Below are positions 47,415 through 61,414 of a stretch of 64,000 bases of DNA, piece by piece. The stretch spans positions 801,406-865,405 of the forward strand of contig WBMV01008576.1 of assembly GCA_013396655.1 (NCBI GenBank), in the 5' to 3' direction. This stretch comes from Campylorhamphus procurvoides (Eukaryota > Chordata > Aves > Passeriformes > Dendrocolaptidae). The stretch's first letter is position 1; the number at the start of each line of letters is the position of its first letter. The translations under genes were made by a program, and so were the position numbers. Under the pieces are notes generated by a model. It was not told the DNA's origin. It saw only the letters and a list, made by a program, of their open reading frames with translations, and made no database searches.

Positions 47415-50400
47415 ATCTGACTTCTGTGGACAAAAACCCACCCAAATTATTAAATCACGTCTCATGCAGTTGTGCAGTGGGCAATAATTCCTCAATGTTT
47501 GTAAAAGCATCTGCTGTGGACAGAAGTCAGAAATATGCCTGGCATCATAAGTCCTATTGTATCAATCACAGAGATAAAAACATCAGTGATGCTACTGAGA
47601 AAGCAAACCTATCTCCATTGTCTTGAGGTACCCCAGTGACTTGGAAGCAGTGATATGTACCCAGCAAAGAGTTCATACTCACATGTCCCATGCCATTCTC
47701 CTTTCCTTTCGTTTTGAAGTCTGCGTAACAAATAACTGAAAAATCCAATAAAGTTGTTCGGTGGATGTGAGCATGCTAAGAGCTGTTGCAAAACAGTAAT
47801 TTGATGATCTATACTAAGAAAGAACCATTTTTTATGATATTTAAAATTCACAGTTTTTCATTATGGTACATGAATAGTTATGACTAAAATGCTTTCAGAA
47901 AGAATAACAATACAACAATTGATTCATAATTTTAACTTTTCTTTTAGTTTTATGATTTTTGTATGGCAAGTGTGAAGGTGCTTTTTAAGTGATTTGTATT
48001 TTGCCTTAGCCTGGAGCTACCACACCCTTCTCTTCCAAGTGGCGTCAAAGATTTGGTTTGTAGCATTGCAGGTGTAAAGATGATGAATTTGGTCATTATG
48101 TGCTCTGTTTGCTCTGGCTCTAATAGCGGCTTTTCTGGTTCAAGAAAGGCAATGCACGCAGCATCTGCAGCTTTGTAGCAGCCTTGCAGCAGTTTCAATC
48201 TTCATAAGTGTGTCAGCTTCTTCCAATGAATAAGTACTTCACAGCACTATTTTCTCCTTGGTGGGTTTGCTTTATATGTGATATGTTCCTTAGGAACCAG
48301 TCTGTTCTCTTCATGTGATACATCACAGTGAGGATTTGTGTCTTTTCCGTGTATCTCTTGGACTAAGAAATGAAACCCGTTAAGCAGCAGTGTTGATTTC
48401 ATTTGACCCCCTTTTGGTGACAAATAAGTACATGTGTAATATCTTTGAACAGACTGTACCGGGGTTTGTTTTGTTTTGTTTTTTTTCTGTAGTTTACCAA
48501 GATGGTATTGTACACCAAGATATCCTAGAGTTGTCTTTCTCTGAAGAATGCGAAGCACCCAGGATTCCTCTCTGCTTCTTTGTCTCGTGTGTGAAATATG
48601 CTTCTTAGATAATTACTCTAAAGTTCTGTGATGACAGTTGTCACACATAGAAATAGCATTTATGTAGTAATTGTCTGGTGATGCTTGTAGGTGTTCAGGA
48701 AGTGCTGGCGTTTCTGGTGGTGGTAGTGTATTCCTGGAGATCAGCCTCATTCCTGCAGCTCCATACATACTGCAGCCTTTGTAGTTCAAAAAGGCAGTAT
48801 GTCCCAATATGTGTGTGGTGGTGTTTTTCAGTTTTTTTAAGTTTTGTCAACATTTCTGTTTTAAAACATTTATTAAATCATCTCAATTAGGGGGCAGTTT
48901 TTCATATCACAGAATGAAAATCTGTATATTAGAGCAAAAGTAATTCTGTAATAATTGGCTTTTGTGGCCTTTCAGCCCAGTGGATGGGCAAATATTCAAA
49001 GTCTAAAGCATTTCAGGATAAATAATATGTTCCAAATTAGGATAGCTAGGGTCGCTGTGACTAAAACTTAGTTTTTCTGTGTGACTGTAGAGCTTAGGAC
49101 ACTGCAGAATATCCCTGCTATCTGCAGTGTGGGGCATAGGCAGTGAGTCATAAATGCTCTTCTGTCGTAACTATCTTTGGTAGGGAGAATAATGCAAACA
49201 CAGTGTTCCTTAGCTCTGGCTCCTTTCCAGGGCCTTTCAGGCGAATCAGAGTGGCAGTAGTCACAGCGGTTTTTGTGATGGGAAAGCTTTTATTGATTGC
49301 ATCGGTAGCACCAGAACCTTTTTGATATGGTAGACCACTAACTGGTGTTAGTGAAGAGTGATATTTGGTTACTGTCTGTTTGCTCTTAAACCATGACCCA
49401 GTGGGCTCTAACTGTTCCTGAGTTTTGAATTACAGCTTGGGTATTTGCCATGGGTGTGCCAGCATGGCCAGATAGGAAATCACTGAGATTCCTTTTATAG
49501 ATGAAATGACGAATCTTGCCTTTATGCTGATGTGAAAGCATGCTAAACCATACAAATTTAGGAACTTTTATAAAACATCTCACATTCCCCTAATTTCTGC
49601 CTCTTATTTCTCCTTTCTTTCCAAGCATAAAAAAAGAAATTATGAGAAGGGATTCCCCACCCATCCATTCCCTGCTCCTTCCTGGCATAGTATTGTATCA
49701 TTTTTTCCAAGTGGTAGATAAGACTTGTTTGGATATTTGCAGATCGAGAAACCATTACTCTTGTTACATTGAAAAAACAGTTCAAAGAGAGATAGTTCAA
49801 CCTTCTTACACTGTTAGCATACCGTAAAGTAGATAAAGATCTGCAGGGAAAATACTGAAAGATGTAGGTGTTACTTGTTTCTGTCCTGTGTTTTAGTTGT
49901 AGAGTGTCACTTTGGTTTTACATCTTAATTAGCTCCCATATTTAGTGATTATGTCAACAGAGAGAAATGTAATTGCATGCAATTTTTTATTTTTTTTCTC
50001 TTGGAGTAGTAGTTAGTATTTTGGGGTGTGGTTTGGTTTTGGTGGTGGCTTTTTTTTAATTATGTTCTTTTAGGGGCACTCTTGCGTTCATACAGTTCAC
50101 TGCAATTGAATAATTAAGATGACGAGTACTGGCCTAATGACTACCTTCCTCTTTCCTTCACTTTCTAATAGTAATGAGTTCCCCAAGTTCACTACTGGAA
50201 GTGGCCATTGCACTGTACCCAAGTAGTTGGAAAAAAAGAGTGTCCCTGATAGTCCATGGCAGGCATTTTAAATACCACTTCTCATGTCAGGTTGTTCAAG
50301 CAGGTCCGTATATATGATGACTAAATAGAGATGATGCTCTACAGCATACAGAGCAGTTAGATCAAAGTGAGAGTTGAACTGATGGATAGTTGTGGACTAC

Positions 50401-53400
50401 CTAGGAAATGTCATTTATAACTGAGCTTCTTCCCAGTAAAGAATGATAGATTTGTTTTTAAATTTGTGAATATTGCTTTTTGTAGTGTATTTTGTTCAGG
50501 ACATAATTAGGAATTGGAGCTTTTATTGCAGTTCTTTTTCTCTTGTATTATTTTGAGATTCAAAACTGTAGTGATTTCGCCCCTTCCTTTATTTTATCCA
50601 GTAAAGTCATGATTAGAGATTTTAAAGGAACCAGTAGTAACTTATGCCTGTCTGAAACAGATAATATATTTATATTTGGAAGATGCTTCAAGGAAATGGT
50701 ACCTCAGGACTTTGGCTCTATTCCACTTGATTGAATGTATCCTCATTGGAATATTTCATCCTAACTTAGTTGATGAGTCATTTCTGACTCAGACAAAGAA
50801 AAAAAATCAATCTCTAAAGAAACTCAAGATTTGAAATGAGAATGACAGTTAACACAGAATAAAAATAGGGAATGTTGGAAGTCTGGATATGAAATTTTCT
50901 AGCATCTCCATTTTGTAGGCTTTTATTTGTCTAGGGGATGAAGTCATAAAGAAAACCCTTGAAAATCAATCTCTAGTTAATGAGAGCTGCTATCAATATG
51001 GTAGTAGAATGAATAATTTAATTAAATACTGTTGAAGTATTTTTTCTGTATGACCAACTTAATGAAGTGCAATAGATTATAGGATTCTGCTTTGTGCTGA
51101 ATTCTTTCAACTGGGAGCTTCCAGTTTATTTGGGATGGTGAGGTGATGTTTACCACACAAATATATAAAGGTGCTGGTAGGGAAAGAAGAAGGCAACAGA
51201 ATTCAAGCGACAGCTCTTTTGCTTGGATGCATAGACCATACAAAAGTGAAGTCCTTGTGGTCTGTTTGATGTAGAAGTCACAGAAAATGGCCTTATTACT
51301 TGTCCTTTATACTGTTATGATGACTTACATAAAAGCTTGACAGCATCAGTGCCACTGCTGTGTCCCTTTTGTGCGAGGTAGGGTTACGTTCTACATTCAC
51401 TATTATTGGCCTTCCAAGTAGTCACAAGCCATTCAAAAATCAGTGATTTTGCTCCTTGAAAAGGGACTTCCTGATGTGCCAACTCTGGTTTGGTGAAGCC
51501 TCAGAGCAACAGGAAATGGAGAAGGAGAAAGTAAGAGAAGAAAATATGTATTTGTGAGGGCAAACTTATGTAGTTTCATTAAGGACTTGAGAAAACATGC
51601 AAACGTTTTAATAAAATGAAATAATATTAGGCTTCTACATACATACTAGTTTTTTACTTTTGCTTAGTGTTTTAAAGTCAAGAGAGATAGCTGAGTATTT
51701 GCTACATACACACAGAAAAAGGAAGACTGAGAATATTTTACTTAAAGTTTCTCTCACTTGTGGTTTCTTATGCAACTTCCCCATTTAGAGGATAGACTGG
51801 GTTAATCATTGTATTTGGCTGAATCAAATTTTGAAGAACATGTATAAATAATTCATAATGCCTCCTCTTACTATCTTCTGTGCTGAATTGTCCTGCAGCT
51901 GTGAATATCGCAGCCTTAATCTTATGTTAAAGTTGCGGGATAATCCTTCTGTTTGGATTTTAGTCTCCCCTCAAGCTGAAAGCATCATTGCCTTACCTTG
52001 GAAGAACCAAAAAAAAAAACCCCAAACATTATAAGAAGCAGAACCCTAATAATTCTAGGAGCTTTTATTTTTATTTGCGGCTGCTTTATGTTTTACTTGC
52101 TTCCTCCTCAGTGTAGAAAGGACAAGACTGTGTTAGAAGTAGCATCTCAAGAACATGGTCTGTCCTGTCAGCACTTCATTGTTCAGTTTTGCTATGCTGA
52201 AACTGTAAAGGAGGCTTCAACACAATGTTGATCCTATGGGTATTGCTGGCTTTGATCATAAATTGCCTTTTCTCAAGCGTTTCCCATCCTTGATAGTGCT
52301 GAATTCAAATTTCTGTGTACATTGGAAGGCCAAAATGGTTATGACCACTGAAAACTTCCCTCAGATTCCTTTTCACAGAGTAGTTCGTTAGCATACGAGC
52401 ATATGTTCTTACATAGTTGCTGCAGCTCTCTACCTTCTTGTTGTGCAATTTTTTTAAAGTTCTCTTTAAATCTAATGGATGTGATTAAAGAAGCTGACAC
52501 TATCAGCAGGTAAAATGGATATTGTGTGATATCCTTAACCTTTGATTTTTATTTATTTTTCTTTTTTGGCATGTGGATTAATACAGTGTATGGCAAATAT
52601 TGTGGTATTGGCACTCAGCTACCACAGGTTCCTAAGAATAACCACTGCAGACTGAAATAGATTCTTAAAGCAAATAACTACAACATATAATTACTTTGTT
52701 AATTAATATAAAAGCTCTTTAGTTTTCTATAGCTTCCATCTTGGATTCATTATGATGAGTTAGAAATGATCACTATAAATAATGAATAGGATTTTTATTT
52801 AAACCTCTGTGACAATATGATCTGGAAAAGCAGGCTTGTCCTCTTTATAAAAATGGGTTTGGGAGCTAGCTCCTGCTGAGCTGTTCTCTGGAGGCAGGAG
52901 GCAGAACTCAGCTTAACACCTTGTGCCACAAACAGCATTTCAAACAGGGCAGCATTTTATTGTGGAATGTGAGAAAAAACAGGGTTTTTTACAGATCACA
53001 TTGGCAAACACAATCTGTTAATGGTTCACTAGTGTAAAGAACAACACTTAAAAAGCAGACAAAAATAGTTCCAAAAAAACCTTTTTAGGCTACAGCAAGG
53101 CCATATCCAGCTATGATTTACCAAACACTGACAGAATCTTTTTCACTTCAGTGTTGCCTTGTGGAAAGCTCTGATGTACACTCTGTTTTTACATCTCAGT
53201 GTTGTAAGCAAGCAGACTGATTTATAAATGGTCAATTAGCACCATCATCTCCAATCTACGGAATACAGTATGTCAGGGAAGTACTCCTATGAAATGTGAT
53301 GCAGTTATTCAAGAAAATATGCCGATATTAGGGATCTATCTGCAGTTTCTTCTGCCTACTCCTTCAAAGTAAAATATGTTGGGACTGTAAAGTTGTAGAT

Positions 53401-56400
53401 GCCAGTTTTGAGGTAGAAGATTCCTACAAAGGCCTTGCCAGTCAAGGATGAATAATTTCTGAGATGTTTGGAGTTATTGATCGATTTTATTTTTGGAATG
53501 TACTGATTGCACGTGTTTTTAACCTTTAACTGGTTGTACTTAAGAGCCATTTTTTCCCACTCAGGCCCATGGTACATATTAATGTAACTTTTACGTTGTA
53601 ATTAATAACTGCTGTAGGACAATATATATATCTGTGTTGGCTCAGTTGTCATATGTGTAATCTTTCAGTGCAAACTAGATAGGTAGTGGAAAGTAAATGG
53701 AACAACTGTAGACGTGGCAGTACTCCTAAAAAAACAATGGGTGAATGTGGTATGCAATGCTCTTGCATTATCAGCTTTGAAACTTTAGGGGAGGATTGAG
53801 GCAGAGGTACCAGAGGAAGACCAAGATATGTGTGATGCAGAGCCTCTTTGTGTACTTGAAAAAATAGCTAGTGGGTTTTTATTGCGATGGAAGCACAATG
53901 TGTCACACCAGTGGCATGACTGGTCATTTTGAAACCAGATATTTGTCAGTACTGTATAAACACACAGGAGGATTTTTTTAATGACTTTTTTTTAGCAATT
54001 GCTGTAGGATGGTAGAAAATTATGCTTTTTTGGGTTTTGTTTGGTTTTGGGGGGTTTTTGTTTGTTTGGGGGTGTTTTTTTTGTGACTTTTCTTCCCATT
54101 TCTGTCACCACAAACACAAACTGCAAATGCATGTAGTTGCTAGGAAGCTGCTGCCTTATATGGTCCTGTTAACTCTTGGATTGCAAAAGCTTCTGAAGGG
54201 TTACTGCAAACATGAGAACTGTTACAGCCATATTCTATTAGAGCTTTTTTTTGTTTGTTTTAAGATATAATACTGCAACCTGGCTGGTGCTGTGCTGAAA
54301 GTGCTTGGCACTTTTAAAGCCATGTCTTTGGATGCCATTGTCCAAACTATCCTGTGTATACAGCAGAGCAGGCATTGCATGCAGATGGTTTGAGACAGTA
54401 GGTGCATGCTACTTCAGTGATTTTCTTTGGTGCTTTTTCCAGTAGTTAAAAATTTTATGTCTGAAATACTGCCCCATGTATCTTTTCGTTACAAGCCCAT
54501 CACAAAAGAAGCAACCATTCTCCTCCTGAGTAGCCTGCCCCAGATCTCAGAAACCGCTAAGGAAGGTTAAAATACTGCAAAGTCATACTGACTTCGTTGC
54601 ATCTGCAGTTGCAGCTTGGTTTGCAGTTGCTCACTGTTCTTAATGCACAGGTCTAATTTATAGTTATTAGCTTGCTAAATTTAGATTGAACAGAATTTGA
54701 ATTTAGAATTTCTGGTCTGTTCAGACAGGTGAATATTTCATACCCTCATTATAACTTACATGATACTATGCAGAAAACACAGTGCAGCATTGCCATCAGA
54801 CACAGATATACCCTAAGCAAGTGAGGATGTGACAATCCCTTTAAACATCTGATCTGGGTACTTAATTCTCCAGTCCCTCTGGGATTTGGAGGCTCTTTGA
54901 GTGGAGTAAACTCTGAGAGACTTCGAGCAGCTCTTGATCTAGTTGGTTATGCTACTCATTCCTAGAGGGAAAACAATTGTATTTTGGTTAGATTTAATTG
55001 AGCTAAAAGTACATAGGAATCATTTTGCTATTCTGATTTCTATTTCATGTATCGTAAAATGATACAGTAAGTGAGAGATTGATAGAACGTTTTTTTATGG
55101 GCTCTATATAACAAAAGGAAATTATGGGAGTTTACACATAGAGCCGAAACAACACCAACACTTGCAGCATATCTGGGGCCAGTGGTGTCAGCCAGGACAT
55201 GGGGGTGGAAAAGCCATCTCTGTTCAGGGCAGTGTGGTTGTTCGAGGAAAACACTTTCACTGGAATGCTGGGGGTTTTTGTGTGGTCTAGTTACCATGCA
55301 AAGGAGAACTCTTTGTTAATGATCATCAAACAACTGAAGAGAAGTAAATAAATATTTCAACTTTTGTCTTTAAAGAAATATTCTGAGATTTCTAAAGTAC
55401 TTTAGTGCCTTCTTTTTTTTCTGTAAGAAGTGTGTGTATAAAACCTTCATTATGAGAAAGTAGTCATAATCTGTGTTCCAACAGTCACAACTTCTATCAT
55501 TTATAATATGTAATTATAACTAGCCACTGCTATTACCTTTTATTGTTAAAGAGATGATAGTACTTCCATTGCAACAGTGCAAAAAGAAAAGCATACTTTT
55601 GAATAGTTGCAATAGCAGAAGGCAGAAACAGTTCCAACTTCATTTTGTTTTGTTTTGTTTTCTTGCACTGTTTTTTTTCCTGCACTGTTGATCTTTCCAT
55701 GAGCCGAAAAGGCAACAGATTTAGGTCTGCACTGTAGTTTTGTTACTCTTGATCAATCTTGTGTTAGCTCACCTGCATGACAGATTATGTTTTCTGAGTT
55801 AGTAAAATCCCCATGTAGTTCAATGGTATATTGTGTGACTTTTTAGACCTCCCCATGCATATGAACATCAGCTGTCTCCTATAACAGGAAGCACAAAACA
55901 GGTTGAACAGTCCAGGCTTTCTGTTATGTCATTGATGTTCATAAACATCAGAGGGCAAGATGTTATCTCTTGTGACCTGAGATTTTTGATTATTTGAATT
56001 CAGACAGACCTTAAATCTAAATTCATCCTTAATTGATCTTTTAACTGAATGTATTAGAGAAAGGATTCTTATATTTCATTTATGAATTGAGCAACATCAT
56101 TGTTCATGAAAAACCGTCACTTGAGACTTATGACTCACCCTGCCCAGCTGACCAGCATGGAAATGGTCAAGCCTGCAGAAGAGCCCTCTTTCAGCTGTAT
56201 TAGTCGACTTCATCAGTTTTCTGTGCTAGAGCAGCAATTCTGTTGACTACTAGATTTTACATCCATCTCTTGCTATGCTCTGTGACTGTAGCTGAGTCAC
56301 TGCCTTTGGCCGGCACAGGTCAGATGCTGGGTTTGCCTTTTGGCTGTTCTCTTCAGCTGCGGTGTTTGCTATTTGCTTTGACGTTAATGCATACCACACA

Positions 56401-59400
56401 GCAAAATGCTGGAGTGTTGCTTTCATAATTGAGCCTCACATTTGGCTGCTCATACTTGGTTAGCAGCTGACCAACTCTGGGCACTTGTGCTTTTTCAGAA
56501 GAAGAAGAAAACAATTCTCATCTTCCCCACTGTTATCCATTTGCTTTCTCTCTCACCTTAAAATAAACCTCAATTTTTTACCTTCCAAGTTCTGTGATGT
56601 GTGTCAGAGCTTGCTGCAGTTTTCATATTTAGTCTACCTCACTGATATCCGGGTAGCTCTCTAATGATGTTTATTTCTACAAATATAAAGTATGAAATTG
56701 TGGCATTCACAGATAGAAGATCAATTTACCATATTATGTGTGGTAACATTTTAAAAAAGTTTTAAATTCACCTTATATAATCAGAGGGCTTAAAAAAATC
56801 CTCTTTATTTTGTTCATATCAATGATAGTATACCAGAGGTTTAGTGGTGTTGAAATAAGATTTCCTTTGCTTGTTGTTATGCCATTTGTGTTTTGTTCAG
56901 ACCAAGCTGAAGAAAAACATCCTCGTATCTCAGCCTTAGAGAGAAAGGCCTGTTTATTGCAAAGTGGCAGGGTGCAGCCATTTGGTCTTTAAATTCTAAT
57001 TGTAGCTTCTCCTTGTTTATTTTTTTTCTTATGACTAGAATCTGCAGCCTTGGCCTCTCCCATGAAGAGCAGTTTTTTGCAAATACAGAATATGTTTTAA
57101 ATTGTTTCTAAAGATTTTTTTTTGTGATGAGCTGACCTTCTAGGCTGTGCTCTGTGACACAAAAAAAAAAGTGGGTCATCTATAGAACTTGGGTTAGAAA
57201 AGGAAAGATAAATTCAAAGGGTCATGATTGTGTGCAATTTATAAGAGGATGTGAACAAAGGAAAAGGAACCTGGCACTGTCATGCAATATAAAGAAGTAA
57301 CTGGGTCGGTAGGGAGGTAGTCTGTACTTTGTGACTGCAGGATGAGGAAGAATGAAAATACTGGGGGCAGAGAGATTGAACTTTGATGGGTATGGATTTG
57401 CAGAACACAGATTGTGGGACTCTGGAGTGATGCAAGATCAAGAACAGTGGGGGAAAAAGAATTTGTACGAAAAAGTTAAGAGGTTTGTGTTTCTACTGCT
57501 CAGTTATCCCTACAAATCTTCTGTGGTTGTTATCACAGGTTATTTGTATGGCACTTGGGTGATGGAAGTGTTCTTAAGCACCAGATATCTCACAAGTACC
57601 TAGTGAGGCAGGTGTAGATGTTGATCGCTGGCACTGAATATTCCTCTTCTCCAGCCTGTGTAAAATTAACCTGTTTCTCAGTTGACTGGCTGAACTTGAT
57701 ACACCCTATTTTCAGATTGCATTGCTCCAAGTGTCTCAGTCTTATTATTGGCCATTCTTGTACATATTGTTGTTTACTGTGTGTCAAGGAGAGGAAAACT
57801 AACTTCATGTCTTGTAAGTGATGTTAATCCAGCAGGTCATGCAATAATGATTGTCATTTACTGAAGTGTTAAAAGGCAGGTTGGTTTTAGACAGATGAAA
57901 CAGGTTTTCAGCTGGGCATTACTAACTTTGGTGCTTTCTATAAGACACCAAAAGGTACTAAATGTATGTGTCCTGTCCCAAATTATGGTAAAGTGTAAGT
58001 AACATAATGCTCAAAGAGAATAGCAATGTTTGATGTTAGAGGGAAGGATGGTTGTTTGCCAGTTGGTGTGTGTGCTAATCTATGTTATAATCTATGGATA
58101 TATAACTCCTAATCGTGACCAAAGTTTTTTGTATTTTTTTTTAAATTTTCCTATATCTTGTTCCTTACTTCATCCATCAGACCTTTTGTTATCATTTGTG
58201 AAGCCTACACAGACTTGCAGGGAGCATATCTTTGGCAGCCAGTGCCCTGCATAGCTAATGCCAGTTTTGCCTAAATCTGATGGAAGAGTGTAATGTGTAA
58301 TACTAGGAGTATATAAGTGCTATTGTGAGATTCATCTGTGATTGGAATAATTGCTCATTCATACCCATAGCCAGTATACTGTCGAAACACACCATGTCTG
58401 CTGCTGTGTGCAATGTGATCAAGCATAGTGTTAAAGTCTGGAGTCCACTGCTGTGGGAACTGGGGAAGTCACCTCACCATTGTGCTCAAGCAACCTTTCA
58501 GGCCTCTTCTTAATTAAGGAAATACAGGCCTTTCTCTACATCTGACTATAAGTTGTTTGTCAATTGTTTAATTATGCCAATTCTTCTCTAAACTTCATCA
58601 AACTCATTAAAAATCTTTGAGAAATCTGTGAAATCTAATACAATCTGTGAGATGCCTGAAGTCTTGTAAATATAGTGTATTTGTGCGCTAGCAAATTTTG
58701 CACTTGAAGAGAGCTCTTCCGTGTAGTAGGCAAAGGTTTAATAAGGGCTCTTGGCTAAGATTTGAGGTTAGACATATTTAAAGTGATACCTAAGGATTTT
58801 AGTGTATTTTGTAGATTTTTCAAGATTTTTAGAATTATGTAGGTCTTCCTGAGGTGCTTACATATGAGGTGGTGTTAGAAGTTACTAAAACATTTTCTCA
58901 CACATTCCTGAATTTTCCCAAGGACATAGTGTTTTGAAGAAGCACCTGCAAGATAGCCTGGAGACAAAACAGAAGAGAAGGCCCAGAGCCCTTGGAGAGA
59001 CTCCAAGGGGCAGTTCTGAGCTTTCTGAAGGTGAGCACCAGGGTGGATGGTTCTTGGGTTGGATGTAACCTTTAGTTATGGTAATTAAGTAGTGTTACAA
59101 AATTAGGAAGCACTCCTGTATGGCACGTACGTCTATATACTTTATGAACCTGAAAAGCTTTTCAGTAAGGAGCTATTCTCTACTTCACTTGAAAGTTTTT
59201 TCTCAATTTTAGACAATAAAAGGAAAAAAATGCACATTCTTAGTAATTAAGGAAAATTAAGTTTTTCAAGAACTTACTAGGATTTGTGATTGGTTCACAC
59301 CACTGAGTGCTTTTGCATTGAGGTTGGGTGGTTTGATGGTATATGATTTATTTCAGGCAGGAACTGAGCTGGAAAATTCCTTTGGTCCTTTTTATGTTGC

Positions 59401-60885
59401 ATGACTTCTGTATTCTCTTATGGTTTTATAATCTGTTTATGTATAAAAATCAATACATGTTAGGAGTATTTTTCTGTCTATAATATGTTTTGGAAACTAG
59501 TGGCTGATGGAAAACATGCAGCTCTTCAATGATGAGAATATTCTAGGAGTACTCAGTTTTTTCTGTGCAAGGTGCCTTGGGGCATTGCTGTCCTCATATT
59601 GGATCATACTTTGTGCACAGGCTGAGGCAGTTTAGTGCAGTGTAATTTCAGCTGAAATTATTAGTGGTGGTGTAAGTGGAGAGTTCCTTCTATTATAAAT
59701 GAATGTTACTTTTGAGGACACAGTGGGTTTTTTTTGTCAGTGAAGCTGGAGTTGATTCATTAGTATTTCAAAAGTAGGAAGAACTAAGCACGTCCAGCTA
59801 TTGATGTGTGCAGGAGTTAGTGTTTAGTGCAATGATAGGAAATGATATGTGTTTGCCTTACGGAAGAGCCAAGAGATAACCAGCTATGCCTTAAGAGAAA
59901 CAGGATTTTTTTGTTGTGGGTTTTTTTTTTGTCACTGATTAACTCTGTCAGGAAACTACTTTTGAGCAACTGCCTATTTTTATGCTCAGTTTAATTTTAG
60001 TCACTGTGTCTTAGACTGTGCAGGAACTTCAAGAGTGATTACTCCATCTCATGGTCTTTTCAACCATGCCTGTGATTCCTAATGTATTTGTCAAGTGCTC
60101 AAGACAATGAAGTGATCACTGAGTGAGGTGCAAAGACATTTGTGCAGTAATGAGATAAAAAAAGACTTTTTGATGTGTTCCTTATCTTCCATGGAAAGTT
60201 AGGTTTTAAACATACGTGTCAGATTTCTTTAAAGCAGTAAGAAAAAGAAATATTAACAGAGATCAGAAGATCGATTTCTTTAGATTGGAAGAACATCTAA
60301 CATTGTTCCATACAAAAGATCAGACTTAATAGATGCCTAGTGACATATGAGGATGAAAATGGAGAACCTCAAGTGGAGAGATTAATGGGGTGCACCAGAG
60401 ATAAAATTAAGAAAAAAAAATATTAGTTTTATTTTATGTCTCTTTTCCTGTGTTGATTTGCTTTGGTGTTTTTTTTTTAATTTTTATTTTATTTGATTGG
60501 TTTCAGTTGTGGAAAAGGAGAGACTGCATTATGGTCTAACCTGAAGTCTTGCTATGGAATAAGTAATTGGACTGACCTGAATGCATTCCTGATTTCTAAT
60601 CAGCAGTGATGACTTGAGTTTTAGAATATATTAAAAAACAAAATCCCATCCCAAAACATTAAAAATTCCAGTTTAAATTTGAAAATATCTTCTCATACCT
60701 CTTCAGCATTGTAAATCTGTGCTTTATTTCTAACCTGCATATATTTATCTCTTTTTTTTTTTTCCCCGTTAGATTTTGGTATACCTTTCAGAAGAATTCT
60801 AACAGTAAATTCCTTCCCCCCTCATGTAGTGGGCTATAGATTGTCATCCAGTGACACTTCAATCTTCTATTTGACAATCTAAATG
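47415..60885. other. Putative intronic DNA, nothing recognised
   Basis: Thirteen kilobases of AT-rich sequence with no recognisable exon, RNA gene or modern CR1. A G/T-rich low-complexity tract lies at about 54018-54085 and short T runs occur throughout. An open frame at 51998-52231 encodes a hydrophobic segment but has no splice or family support. Confidence 0.45.
54018..54085 (+). repeat. G/T-rich low-complexity tract
   Basis: TTTTGGGTTTTGTTTGGTTT, followed by GGGGGGTTTTTGTTTGTTTG and GGGGGTGTTTTTTTTG. Four or more G runs make it a possible quadruplex former on the + strand, though loop lengths are irregular. Confidence 0.7.
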
Positions 60886-60889
60886 GATT

Positions 60890-61410
60890 GACCTCTGTAA
60901 ATCTTTTATGAGTAGTGATGTTTTTCAATCTTGTCGTCATGCTTATGGTTCTTTCTTGAACCCATTTGTGAATGTCTTTGAAATGTTGACAGCAGAACTG
61001 GGCACAGTGATTTAGCAGCAGTCACAGAGGCAATACAGGCTCCCTGTTCCTTCTCAATGTTTCCCACATTACAGATAAGCCATTAACTATATTATCCTGT
61101 GCAGCTGTGATCCCCATATTGTTGGTCCACCTAATTACTCCCAAGAATAAAACTCTATTCTGTTTTTTCTTCCTGGATGTCACCTTCCATTCAGCATCCC
61201 AAAAAACAGGTTGGTGGAAGCTCTGACGAATCTGCCAGTTTTGTGTCTCCCCATTCAGTTGTCTGTGACTTGTTCAAGTTCAGTCACTTCCAGTCTTGTA
61301 TTTGTTCCCATGATCACATTACATTTATGTTGAGATAGCACTGATTTTTTTTGACAGCCTTTCTACGAGCTTTTGATGATAGTGTTCAAAATTCAAGATC
61401 AATAGACAGT
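60890..61410 (-). mobile_element. Ancient CR1/L3-like LINE fossil
   Basis: Reverse-complement CR1-like blocks in the expected order: GGTTCTTTCTTGAACCCATT, AGAACTGGGCACAGTGATTT with AGCAGCAGTCACAGAGGCAA TAC, later GTTGTCTGTGACTTGTTCAA, and CATTACATTTATGTTGAGAT. It is strongly diverged. It belongs to an older CR1 lineage than the tips at 39.6 and 44.7 kb. Borders are approximate. Confidence 0.6.
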
Positions 61411-61414
61411 TCTT

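Noticed and set aside
51998..52231. 77-codon frame starting MEEPKKK with a hydrophobic run resembling a type II membrane anchor
   Set aside because: It begins in a poly-A run and has no downstream exons or conservation evidence. A single hydrophobic run in T-rich DNA is common.
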